In this document: in pieces, positions 25,561-36,161 of the stretch
How positions within the stretch are numbered: position 1 is the first letter of the stretch
Layout of the letters: each line of letters starts with the position of its first letter
Origin: Gnetum montanum
Lineage: Eukaryota > Streptophyta > Gnetopsida > Gnetales > Gnetaceae
Length of the DNA stretch: 64,000 nt
Direction: 5' to 3'
Assembly: GCA_015680685.1 (NCBI GenBank)
Contig: MNCI01025456.1
Location: 1,266,720-1,330,719, forward strand
Made by a program: the position numbers and the translations under genes
Notes under the pieces: model-generated
The model's database searches: none
Seen by the model: the letters and a program-made list of their open reading frames with translations, nothing else
Told to the model about the DNA's origin: nothing

Positions 25561-25857
25561 AATGGCAATCTAACCTGATGTATTACATAACGGAAACAAG
25601 GGTAGCGTAATGAATTATTGAGTAGATGGAGCCTCTTGCCGCTCCTCAACGCATGCCTCGAAGAGGCATCCTAGAGTGTCCCTTGCTTTGTCCACCTTGG
25701 CCAATCCCCAATGCTTGTGTTCACTTTTGCATGCCATTGTCTTACTCACAAATCGATAGTACCAACCACTACGCTACGCTTGTCACGCTCTCTCTTAGTT
25801 CAACCACGCTACGCTCTAAGTGTGGGCTCTAACAATGAAAATGAAAGGTTTACTAGG

Positions 25858-26770
25858 TGATGAAGTGTCATTTAGTCAATGAGTCAACTAGGCCGTGTAT
25901 ACGGGGTCGTGTATACGCGACCGCATCGACGCGGGCCCGTCGACATAGCCACCTTGCATTGACGTGGCCCTATTTACTCAGCCACCTTTCCCAGCCTATA
26001 AATAAGAGGGCCTTCCACCTCATTTAGGCATCTTTTGAGTAGTTGTAGTGAAGCTCTTGCAATTTGTTCCCACAGAAGATAGAATATTTTTCAAGTGCCC
26101 ACAAGAGGTGTAAGAAAAGTGATCGGCTCTTTATTCGAGCCTTGATGTATTTGAGCCCATTGGCATGACAGCAATAAAGACGAACTATTCAAGCATTCCT
26201 TGTAGCATTTGGACTTAGTTATTTTATGCATTTAATAGTTTAATGTGTTTATGCTTTATTGGTTACTTGTTAATTACTTAAGTTTTTGTTATTATAATTT
26301 CAATCGCTATTGTTCATTCGTAGTTCATTAAGGCCATAAGTACGACCATCTCGAACATAACCCAAACACTTGGTAAGCCCAGTGACGCTTAACGTCTGGT
26401 AACCCAAAAGTGTTAGGAGATGCTTAGAATGTGCTCGGAAGATGGGATCGGATACTTATGTTAGGAGTAGTTAAGATTTAGATTAAGATAATTTTAGATT
26501 AATTAATATTCTATCCTTATTTTCCAAGATAATTAGTCACCGAAAAGATAATTAAAAAGATATAAAAATCATTAGCCTTAGTTTCACTTAACCATCGTAA
26601 ATAGAACTTCATAAGTTAGATTAGGATGACAATGACCATTCTAACCCAAGGTTTCACTGGTTAGAAGCCTGATGTATGTTAAGTGCTTACAGTCTGCGAA
26701 TTTTGACCGAGTCACGTATGAACGCTCATGATTCGTATGGTTGGGCGTAGGGGTACCTAGCCACTCACCA
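25858..26770 (+). repeat. 5' LTR of element B
   Basis: Starts TGATGAAGTGTCATTTAG and ends GGGGTACCTAGCCACTCACCA. The U3 has repeated GTATAC-centred palindromes (25890-25920), then a TATA box (CCTATAAATAAG, 25995-26006). CTTTATTCGAGC near 26130 and CAATAAAGACG near 26172 are probable R-region and poly(A) signals. Confidence 0.9.
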
Positions 26771-26771
26771 T

Positions 26772-26790
26772 TGGCGCCGTTGTTGGGGAC
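26772..26790 (+). other. Primer-binding site of element B
   Basis: TGGCGCCGTTGTTGGGGAC, tRNA-Asp-type with CC to TT at the middle, 1 bp after the LTR. Confidence 0.88.
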
Positions 26791-26915
26791 TGTTAGTCTT
26801 ACATGTGTTATCTGACCTTAGTGAAATTATCATTTAAGTTGTTGGAACGGACCCAGGGTAGAAATATTTACGCACACTAGGCGAATTTAAGTAAATAGTA
26901 AGGTACACTGATTAT

Positions 26916-29900
26916 ATGGACCATCTAACGTCCAATATGTCTTCTCATAGGAGAGACGTATTCGAACCATTGGTGCCACAAGAATGTCGGGTGGTGTACA
27001 AACATCTCGATGAATATGTCCCTAATTTCACATTCATTCTACATCAGGATGAGCATCTCCAATGGTAGGACATGGAGGGTAGCATCGTGCTACCTCCCAA
27101 TTGAGCGGCTCCTGCGATGCTATATCACAATCTGGGAAGATTGGGCATCGAGGAGCTATGTCATGGAGGACCATGACTACCGGGACTATCGTCCCACAGA
27201 GGCTCAACAGACAAGAGATCAGTAGTAGGTGGAGAGATATGAACAGTAGAAGGGAAAGAAATTCAGCAATCCCTTATTCTCGCAAGGGCCACAAGATGAT
27301 GGGGATCCCATCTTTCATGATACCCATTCGACCGAACTTCCCTTGGGGCAGTAGTTCATCTAGTCAATCATTCAGAACAAACCTCCAAGTAGCCATGATC
27401 CTCAAGGGGATGGAGGGTCATGCAGCAAGGCTAGGTTGGATGACCAAGGCCATCATCAGGGTAGATGGGGAGATCGCTGCCAGGGTGGTGGTGATGCCTC
27501 TTCTTCTTCTCCGTCCTCACCCTCTCCTGCACCTTCCTCCAGCTCAGGCTTTGAGCGTAATAGGGGAAGGCTGGAGTGAAAGGATGGTGGTAAACCAATT
27601 CAAAAGGGGCAACGTGGGGAAGCATGTGACCAATCATGTGATGCTTGCTAGCATGAAAGAAGGGGTAGTCGGAATCATCACAGACGTCATGGTCCCCAAT
27701 AGGACTATGATTCAGATGAGCCGTTGTTAGCTACTCGGAGCATGCTCCAGATCGCAGAGGTAGTTCACATTCCAAGTAGGCACATAAAGGATAGTTAGAT
27801 CAAGTGTGTTGATATGAACAACATCCCTAGATTTGAAGGGGGATACAATTGTGATTCATAGACCCACCTGCAGGTGTTCCATGATGCCTGCACCCTGCAA
27901 AATATTGATAATGATTGGCAACAGTTGAAGCTATTCCCTCGCACACTCATCAAAGAAGCTGAAAGTTGGTACCTGTCCTTGGAGCCGGATTCAATCAGAA
28001 GATGGAGTACGATCCTTGAAATCTTCAATGAAAAATATCAAACGTACTCTAGTGTGGTGAATCTGAGACGGTAGATCCAAGGTTGGAAACAAGGGAATCA
28101 TGAACCCTTGGATACCATCATGAGTAGGTATTACTCATTGTTACATTAGTGCCCTGGTCATGGTTACTCTCAGCAGGCACAGCTTCACCACATCATTAAT
28201 GGGCTCCATTTTGAAACGTGAAAGACCCTCATCGTGTACGCCAAGGGATGATTGTCGGAGCTAAGGGCCCATCAGTTGCAGCGCCTCATTGAGTAGGTGG
28301 CTAAGGAAGAAGAAGAACTTAGGAAAAAGGAGAGTGTAGAAGAATTCAACCAGGACCCTTTGCTCAGAAAGAGGAAGGTCCAATTTTGTGATGAGGAGGA
28401 TGAGTCACCACTAGAAGCAGCAGTGAATTGGAAGACTTTGCCATTACAAAAGTTTACATCTAGAATATCGGAAAAGGTGGACAAGATGTGGGATTCTTTG
28501 GACGAGAAATTCCAAAGTGTATTGAAAATTGTAGAAGAGTCCAAAGAACAAGGTAGCGACCGTGATCGGCGTAGGAAGAAGGGAGCTGAACGTGCCCAAC
28601 TTAAGGGTAAGGGAAAAGTTGTTGTAGCAGAGCAGGTTGCAGACTTTGACATCGAGGAGGACGATGAATGTGGCATATGCCAATATGAACATCCTAAGGG
28701 ATGTTATCCTGCGGTGTCACACCTTCAAGAGTCTAGGGTGTATGCCTTGAACCCTCGTTTGGCATAGCGGTAGACACCTTGAAGGTTGCCTTATCCACAA
28801 GGCAATTCCAGGTGGTTCCACTAGTAGCAGTAAGGATATTATCCAAGTGGAACACCCCTGCAATCGTATGAATACTTCCAATAGTGGCAACAACCACAAG
28901 CATGGGGGATGCCACCTCCAAGGTAGCAGTACCCTTACAAGCAGTTAGATCCTTGTGGGTACTATGTTTAGCAACTGGTCTTTCCAAGATATTCTTCCAG
29001 TCATGTGGCCTTTCCCAGCTACTACTACCCCCTTGAATATTTTTGGCATCCATCTCCATCACCTAGGGGGGCAAACCTACATCTCTTCTACCCTCCATCA
29101 CCTTCTTCAACCACTCCTCCACACCAGCCCACTCAGTTTCCACCTGCTCCATCAATGTAGGAAGAAATACCACCATAGCCACAGCAACGAGACGCTACAA
29201 GGGCTGTTAACTTACAACCGGCACCTTGGCCAAGTGGATCGGAACCCAAGCCATGCAAACATTCCTTTTTTTGGCCCAATAATTTGAACACACCCTCACC
29301 TACGCCTATGGCCAGTGCCTTCGAACCTACCAACGCCTCCAACATCATACCGCCTGAGTAGTCGTCTGTTCCATCGCACTCCAACATCCAGATGGTCATG
29401 CTAACACATGCTGTGATCGACTGGATCAAAGCAGGTTCTCTTCCCCGAAAATTGATAGATCTAGGAAGCCCCCTAATTTATCTTTAGGTGGCAGGGAATG
29501 AGCTATGCAAAGCACTTCTGGACTTGAGGTCAGGGGTTAACTTGATTTCTCATGATATGTACAAGAACTGGAACTTGCCCTCGCTAAAGAAGAGAAACCT
29601 TTAGCTCAAGTTAGCAGACTAGTCCATCACCGTTCCCTTGGGTTTGGTGGAGGACATTGTGACCACCATTTATGGGTGGTCCTATCTTGCTGATTTCCTA
29701 GTCATCCGTGTAGAGAACTGTAAGGGGAACTTCCCAATCATCATGGGAAGAGCTTGGCTAAGCACGGTGGACACACGACTAGGACTTTGAGATCTATCCT
29801 TAGAAATTTCAAAGAAAAATCCTTTCGGGAAGATCGAGAAGAAAAGAGTTCCATGCATTGCATAAAGTGACTCAGGGTGCAACTGTGTGCAATAGTTATG

Positions 29901-30110
29901 GTCTGCTAAGTGGATATCCATTTAAGCATGCAGTCAGTGTACCAAGGAATCACCTATTCAACAGTGCCTGTACGCAACGGCCACTAACCAAGAGGGCACC
30001 CAGTGGCTGACAGCTGATCCTACTAGCAGCACATTGTGCATGGAACTATCTGAGGGGCTAGTGCAAGCCTATGTTGATAGCATGGATGAGATGGAAGTGG
30101 TTCATCAATA
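26916..30110 (+). pseudogene. gag-pro: gag-protease of element B (degenerate)
   Basis: The ATG at 26916 gives MDHLTSNMSSHRRD. The second block, YVPNFTFILHQDE, aligns with C's YVPDFTFVFHQDE. Gag core about 27870-28290 (FHDACTLQNIDND, ESWYLSLEPDSIRRW), a charged helical stretch 28300-28620, zinc knuckle CGICQYEHPKGC near 28672-28710, then a Gln/Pro-rich region. Protease about 29500-29860: LLDLRSGVNLIS replaces C's LLDSGSGVNLIS, so the catalytic DSG is DLR; IIMGRAWLSTVD follows. In-frame stops occur throughout (the first at about 27067). The protein would have made the particle; it is now inactive. Confidence 0.85.
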
Positions 30111-30149
30111 GGTCTCCACTGTTGATGACCAAGATGACTGGAGAACGCT

Positions 30150-32990
30150 ACAAATCCCTGAGAGTTTCAAAAAAGAGCCCCTTGAGCTAAAGTCTTTACC
30201 GGCTCACTTGGAATATGCATTCTTGCAAAATGGCAAGCCGGTAATAATTAATGCGCCCTTGTTCCTGAATAGAAAAGGAAATTGCTAGAGATGGTAAACA
30301 AATGGGTTACTACATTTGCATGGTCATATCCTGAGTTGATCGAAGTTGATCTTAGGGTCTACCAGCATCGGATCTACCTTGACCCTTCCATGAAGCCACG
30401 ATGATAGCCACAAAGACGGTTGAATACCAAATTGAAGCATATCGTAAAAGATGAAATCAAACAATTGCTCAAGGTGGGATTCATCTATTCTGTCACCGAT
30501 AGCGAATGGGTTAGCCCACTCATTATTGTGCCCAAGAAAGATGGCAAGTGGAGGGTCTGTATTGATTTCCAGTTGCTCAATATGGCGACCTTCAAGGACC
30601 ACTTCCCGCTCCCATTTGTGGACCAAGTGTTGGACACCATCGCAGGACACCAATACTACAGTTTTTTTGGATGGTTATAGTGGTTATAACCAAATCCAAA
30701 TAGCACTAAAGAACTAGGCCAAAACAACGTTCACAAGTCCATGGGGGACTTTTGCATATAAAAAGATGTCCTTTGGCCTGTGTAATGTGCCTGCGACGGT
30801 CCAACGCCTTGTCCTAAGCATCTTCCAGCAACAAATTGGCAATGGTGTGGAAGTCTTCATGGATGACTTCTCCACCTATGGGGCCATCTTCGAGCAAGCC
30901 TTGGACCATCTTGAGTAGGTTCTCAAACGATGTGTAGACACTAATCTGCAGCTCAATTGGCAGAAAAGTCATTTGATGGTCCAAGAAGGCATTATGCTGG
31001 GGCATCGCATCTCACAAACAGGGATCAGTGTAGACCCTAAAAAGATCAGGGTCATCCAAGGAATCACCCACCAACTAAGTATTGTCAAAGATCTTTTCTC
31101 ATTCCTTGGACACATTGGTTACTACCGGTGTTTCATAGAGCGCTTCTCGAAGATCGCCCGGCCATTGGTAGAACTTACAAAGAAGGACGCTCTGTTCATC
31201 TGGACCAAGGAATGCGAGTTTGCATTTCAAGAGCTAAAATAGAAACTCGTAGAAGCTCTGGTTCTACGAGCACTTGATTGATCCAGACCCTTTAACATTA
31301 TGATGGATGCCTCCAACTATGCCTTGGGAGCCATGCTTACAAAGTGTGACGATCATAAACATCCATATTATATCCACTGTGCAAGCCGTAGCATTGTGGA
31401 TGCTCAACTGATCTATACCACCACTGAGAAGGAGTTGATGGTGGTGGTGTTTGCCTTGTACAAATTCCAGCACTATGTGGTTTGATACGAGGTGTTTGTG
31501 CACACTGACCACAGTGCTATCCGGTTCCTGATGAACAAACCAATGGTGAGCCCCTGCATAATCTGGTGGCTGGTGATTCTTCAGGAGTTTGATCTTACCA
31601 TGGTAGATCGAAAGGGGACCGAGAATGTGGTTGCTAACCACTTGTCTCGGTTACGATGGGATGATGCAGAAGAGGAGGAGCCCTTATCCAACTAGTTTCC
31701 AGATGAACTTCTCTTCACAGGTGCCGTTGATCCTCAAGCACCCAAGGAATCCCCTTGGTTCAACTACATCCTCACCTACCTTACAACCCAGGAGTTGCCA
31801 AAGGAGTGGAACCATCGGCAGAAACATCAGTTTCTCCATAGGGTCAAGCGTTTCATAAAAATCAATGACCACCTCTACAAGGTGTGTGTAGATGGCTTGG
31901 TTCGATGGTGTATCCCTGATGACGATACACTGTGTGTCCTCCAAGATGCTCATGAGGGCCCTTGTGGGGGCCACTATGCTAGATGTTGAACGACCATTAA
32001 AATCGTGCTTGCAGGATATTACTAGCTTACACTTTCAGGGATGTACAATGGTTCACCCACTCCTGTGAATGATGCCAAAGAGATGGTGGGATGACGGCAC
32101 GGTTGGAGGGACCTCAACAGTGGATCCAGCCACTAGAGCCCTTCGACATCTAGGGTATCGACTTCATGGGGCCCATCACCCCCTTGTCAAGCGGGAAGGC
32201 GTATATCATCGTAGCTATGGACTACTGTACAAAGTGGGCAAAAGCGATAGCCATAATTGACTATTCTTCCAACACTTCCACACGATTTGTCCAACAACAA
32301 ATCCTTACCAGGTTTGGAGTGCCACATGCACTCATTCCTGACAATGGGACTCACTTCACAGGTGTCACTTTTTGAAAACTCATGCAATGCTTAGGGGTCA
32401 CACATAAATTTACAACACCCTATCACCCCCAAGCCAACAGGCAGGCTGAAGTTACCAATAGGGAGATCACCAAGATCCTTACCTGAACCATTAGCAAATA
32501 TAGGAGGGATTGGAGTAACAAGCTCAACGATGCCCTATGGGCCTATCGCTCCACTTGGAAACTTCCTGTAGGGTACTCTCCCTATGAATTAGTGTATGAA
32601 AAGTTGTCAACACATCCAATCCAAGCAGAACTCCAGATACTATCCACAGCCAGTGACCTCGACCTCGACCTACCACTAGCACAACGTGAACGATTAATCA
32701 ATTTAAGTGTGCTAGATGAGAACCGACTAGTGGCCCTATTTTCAAATGAAACCCACAAGGCCTATAACAAGAAATGACATGATCTTAGGATTCAGAAGGT
32801 GACATTTAGATGTGGAGACAAGGTATTGTATTGGAACCCCTCACATGTATCCCAACTGACAAAGTTTCAGACACTATGGGAGGGACCTTATATTTTCTTT
32901 GAAACCTTTCCATCTGGAGCCTTGCTCATCCACAAACCTGGGGATCCCACTAGAATACAGTTAGTCAACTGCCAATAACTAAAACCTTTC
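30150..32990 (+). pseudogene. pol: pol of element B: RT, RNase H, integrase (degenerate)
   Basis: RT runs 30415-31250: VKDEIKQLLKVGFIY, then VPKKDGKWRVCIDF, a T-run frameshift near 30660, YKKMSFGL, and VFMDDFS at about 30852-30872. RNase H at 31290-31670 has MMDASNYALGAML, TTEKELMVVVFAL, HTDHSAIRFL and VVANHLSRL. Integrase at 31780-32990 has the HEGPCGGH zinc-binding start near 31950, PDNGTHF near 32337 and the QAEVTNREI block with catalytic glutamate near 32440, then a C-terminal domain. Stops and frameshifts are scattered throughout. There is a single RNase H, as expected for Athila and unlike element T. Confidence 0.87.
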
Positions 32991-34640
32991 GGTGAGCTCC
33001 ACACAACCCATGCCATCGCCTCATCATCAACTGGTCACCCACATTCCATTTTTCACATCTCCTCCTTTCCACCTAGTTGTGGGGGAGATCATCATCCCTG
33101 CTGATTCATTTCCCTACACCCCTCATCATTTTGTCATTTTTTGTTTTACACTGTTTTTTACACTTTTTTGTCTTTCACCATCATTCATAAGTTTGCACAT
33201 TCTTTGCACATCTTTTCATTTTCTTTAATTATTTTTCATTTTTTATATCTATTCATTTTTTCGCGTCATTGCTAAGACATTGTCGTATTGTCTTCAGACG
33301 TCTGGCACGGTCGATTTTCGTTACGATGGGTACTGTAATAGTCTTCCTCATTATCTGGCTGCCACCATTGCATGGCTGTCCTTGGATTTTATGTTGTTTT
33401 CACTTCATAAACTCTGCAATGAGTTCACGTCATTCATCCATTCACCATTCCATGGTTTTCCTTCTATTTCAAACATGTAACCCCTTCACTTAAAAACATT
33501 TTAATTAATGTGTGACTTGTGTAGTTCCTAGACTGAGGGATGACCCAATGGTTTGAATCGGGTGTGACTTTAAGGGGAATGCTTTATTCGTTGTTCTATT
33601 TTGTTCCCCAGGTTGCTGGTGTGTCCTCACGGATTTCCTCCCACTCCAAGTCTCTCTCCACAGAAGTATCTGGGTAGCTTGACCTTGCATGCTGTGGTCC
33701 TCATTGAAAAAATTCAAAAAAAAAAAAAAACAAAAACGAAATAAACAAATAAAATGAGGATTCAAAGCACACCCCTTGGTCAGATGCATGCAAACACGCA
33801 TGGGTCTTCGCATGGTGTGGTTCCCCCAAACAAAAGAAAAGAAAAATGAATCGTGGTGGAATTCAAAGCACACTCCTTAGACCACCTCTTACGGGCCACA
33901 CGCACTAGTTATGGGACTTCCTTGGTCGCCTCTAACTTTGCCCCATTTCACTTCCTTCTTCTCATGTTTCGTGGAGTGGTGGTTCTCTGTGGGGTCATTC
34001 TTGCTTCCTTGGGGGATGGCCGTGAATTTGTTTATTGCTACAATGTCACTGACTGCAGATGGTTTTGGGTCTGACCTCAATAAGGTTCTACCGGGTCACT
34101 TAACCATGATCGCACATGGGGTTTCATGTGGCCAACACTCGAAATTTCCATTCTCTCCTCTCCCTCTGTTCCCACTCCTCTCCGTACTCACCTCACTACC
34201 CTTTTTATGTTTTGTGTGTTCATCGTGTTTTCTGTAGGTCTCTCATGCCTTGGAGGGTTCTCTTAGTTTGGAGTCTTAACTGGCCAACACCAATTCTTGG
34301 CACCCAGGCCCATGGACCCTAGTGTTGAGGGTATGCAGGGGCTACATAGGCTATTGCCTATTATGGGGAGGACCCACCTGCATCCTCCTGGTTCCACCTG
34401 TTAAACCTCCCATCCTTTTGATTTCTTGGTTGACTGATTTCAGTGTCCCATCATTTGATTTCTTCCTCGTGGAGTTATTTTTGCATAAAGTTCTCCGATT
34501 TTGTCTCTTTTTCACATTCCATTCCCTTCCTTATGTCATCAGCCATGATTGGGCCTTTCACGCGTTTCAACCGCGTCAATTTGGATTTTCAAATTCATCA
34601 TTTCAGGAGTTTTATGGGTTGGTCAACGCTAGTCCACGGG
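32991..34640 (+). other. 3' noncoding block between pol and ORF3, element B
   Basis: No credible gene. T-rich TTTTGTTTTACA-type repeats (33120-33260) follow pol directly. A conserved TCTTCGCATGGTGTGGTTCC segment (33803-33823 region) and GGGGAGGACCCAC (34365-34377) recur in elements 1 and C and, in part, A. An A-run sits at 33717-33730. Short open frames here have no match in the other elements. Confidence 0.65.
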
Positions 34641-34745
34641 TGAACAGTGTTGTGTATACGGGGCCCCATATACACAGTGCCTGCGTATACGCGGTTGTGT
34701 ATACATAGCCCCGTCGATGCAGCGTCCAACCCCTATATATACACC
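34640..34745 (+). promoter_or_regulatory. Internal U3-like promoter upstream of ORF3, element B
   Basis: Repeated GTATAC words (GTGTATACGGGG, GCGTATACGCGG) and CGTCGATGCAGC precede a TATA box (CTATATATACACC, about 34733-34745). B's own LTR U3 has the same words in the same order: GTGTATACGGGG, GTGTATACGCG, GCATCGACGCG, then TATAAATA. The ORF3 ATG lies about 360 bp downstream, after an intron. Confidence 0.62.
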
Positions 34746-34886
34746 CGCCGCACTTTCATTTTTTCATCATTTGGAGTTCAACTTGAGGGGAGTTTTTGCC
34801 GTTTTTTCTGCCTAACCCTTCCCAATGCACTTACATTCCATCGCGTGTCTGCATCAACCTGTCCTTGCCCTTTTACACACCCGAAG

Positions 34887-35103
34887 GTATGCTCTTAGTC
34901 GTGGGGGGGGGGGGGGGGGGCCTTTGTGTAATTAATTAGTTTGTTAATTACAAAAACTTTGGCCCTAACCCCTAACTTAACGCTCCAGGAAACTTAACGG
35001 TGTGCTTGTGCCATTAACATAACTTGGTCAAACTGAGAAAGTATATACAGACCATCTTAAACTATTTATGAATGGTCTAATGGATGGTTATGTTTGATTG
35101 CAG
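34887..35103 (+). other. Leader (5'-UTR) intron of ORF3, element B
   Basis: Donor CCGAAG|GTATGC at 34887 and acceptor TTTGATTGCAG|ATG ending at 35103, directly before the ORF3 start codon. Length 217 bp, AT-rich, with a poly-G tract of 18 (34903-34920) near the donor. Element 1 has the same layout with a mutated acceptor. Confidence 0.6.
34903..34920. repeat. G18 homopolymer
   Basis: Eighteen consecutive G, 16 bp inside the ORF3 leader intron of element B. A tract this long is prone to slippage or sequencing error. Confidence 0.9.
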
Positions 35104-35486
35104 ATGGCACCCAAATTGAGGCATCCAAGGGATAAAGGATTGTCACAACCAAGGGATAAGCATCCATGCATGGGAAGGGGACAAGGTGTGCAACTGCTAG
35201 GGTATGTTGAGGGCTCTCATGCAACTGGGCCCTTTCGTGAAAGACCTGACGTGGAATCTGTTCATCAAATTCCCGAAGAAGAGATTCCCAGTGAGCAATC
35301 GCTCAGGGATGAGACTCCTGGGATAGCACCACGGCTTGAGGTCACCTTGATCCAAGCTTGCCTTGATGCTATCACACCACGTGAGATGCAGTAAATGGTC
35401 CTCCAAGAGCTAAATTTTGGACCATTTCTTGAGCATGCACCAGAAGATGTGAGGCTCCAACTGCAAAACTCTCCGATGTGGCCAAT
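35104..35486 (+). pseudogene. ORF3 of element B, first part (interrupted by C)
   Basis: The ATG at 35104 gives MAPKLRHPRDKG, matching element 1. A stop occurs at 35392-35394, after which the same frame continues MVLQELNFGPFLEHAPEDV up to the CCAAT target site of element C. The second part begins at 42705. This N-terminal part is hydrophilic with Pro, Glu and Arg and no recognised domain. Confidence 0.72.
35482..35486. repeat. TSD of element C, left copy (CCAAT)
   Basis: Identical to 42700-42704; perfect 5-bp duplication flanking element C. Confidence 0.93.
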
Positions 35487-35506
35487 TGATGAGTGGCGAG
35501 GTACCN

Positions 35507-35636
35507 CCACATCGGAGAGTTTTGCAGTTGGAGCCTCACATCTTCTGGTGCATGCTCAAGGAATGGTCCAAAATTTAGCTCTTGGAGGACCATTCGTTGC
35601 ATCTCGTGTGGTGTGATAGCATCAAGGCAGGCTTGG
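35507..35636 (-). other. Probable misassembled inverted patch
   Basis: This is the reverse complement of 35351-35480 (ORF3 of B) with only a handful of differences. It lies between a single N and the gap, inside what should be LTR. The differences include one that removes the ORF3 stop codon, so it probably comes from another copy or haplotype of B rather than from this one. Confidence 0.75.
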
Positions 35637-36122
35637 NNNNNNNNNNNNNNNNNNNNNNNNNNNNNNNNNNNNNNNNNNNNNNNNNNNNNNNNNNNNNNNN
35701 NNNNNNNNNNNNNNNNNNNNNNNNNNNNNNNNNNNNNNNNNNNNNNNNNNNNNNNNNNNNNNNNNNNNNNNNNNNNNNNNNNNNNNNNNNNNNNNNNNNN
35801 NNNNNNNNNNNNNNNNNNNNNNNNNNNNNNNNNNNNNNNNNNNNNNNNNNNNNNNNNNNNNNNNNNNNNNNNNNNNNNNNNNNNNNNNNNNNNNNNNNNN
35901 NNNNNNNNNNNNNNNNNNNNNNNNNNNNNNNNNNNNNNNNNNNNNNNNNNNNNNNNNNNNNNNNNNNNNNNNNNNNNNNNNNNNNNNNNNNNNNNNNNNN
36001 NNNNNNNNNNNNNNNNNNNNNNNNNNNNNNNNNNNNNNNNNNNNNNNNNNNNNNNNNNNNNNNNNNNNNNNNNNNNNNNNNNNNNNNNNNNNNNNNNNNN
36101 NNNNNNNNNNNNNNNNNNNNNN
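35637..36122. other. Assembly gap (486 N)
   Basis: Run of N in the 3' LTR of element C. Further single Ns are at 35506 and 49219. Confidence 0.99.
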
Positions 36123-36161
36123 GACGCGATATCGTGGCCCAGTGCATGTCGCGTCTCATCA

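Larger units (their letters stand above)
20947..25857 (-). pseudogene. Antisense multi-exon gene in element T (unknown product)
   Basis: Minus-strand exons, 5' to 3': 25857-25575, 24618-24184, 24132-23822, 23732-22682 (decayed, possibly more than one exon), 22563-22008, 21901-21098, 21009-20947. Introns: 956, 51 (short, least sure), 89, 118, 106 and 88 bp, each GT...AG on the minus strand. Clear sites are GCGG|GTGAGT, TTTGTTATGCAG|GG, TTG|GTAAGTG, CTCAG|GTTAGT and TTTCTTTCTTACGTAG|GATCC. The last junction joins in phase 0 and runs to TAG at 20947-20949. The product seems to have a helical N-terminal half, an acidic repeat (EEAPTIEEEVPTIEE, about 22415-22480) and a long coiled coil (21160-21880). 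Several stops and a likely frameshift at the 106-bp intron mean it is now broken. A first ATG is possible at 25737 (40 codons to a TAA). The TATA box is at 46291-46300, beyond element B. I do not recognise the protein. Other Tat elements (for example Grande) are known to carry antisense ORFs. Confidence 0.68.
35487..36161 (-). repeat. 3' LTR of element C, mostly lost in an assembly gap
   Basis: Real LTR sequence is visible at 35487-35505 (TGATGAGTGGCGAGGTACC) and 36123-36161 (ending CTCATCA). The intact partner LTR is 1019 bp, so the 675 bp here understates the true length. 35506 is a single N, and 35507-35636 is not LTR sequence. Confidence 0.85.

Noticed and set aside
27101-27730. 209-codon plus-strand open frame
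   Set aside because: It overlaps the gag frame of element B out of frame; the homologous frame is the one with FTFILHQDE and the gag core.
33505-33873. 122-codon minus-strand frame in element B's noncoding block
   Set aside because: Low-complexity translation of a T-rich/A-rich region with no counterpart in other copies.
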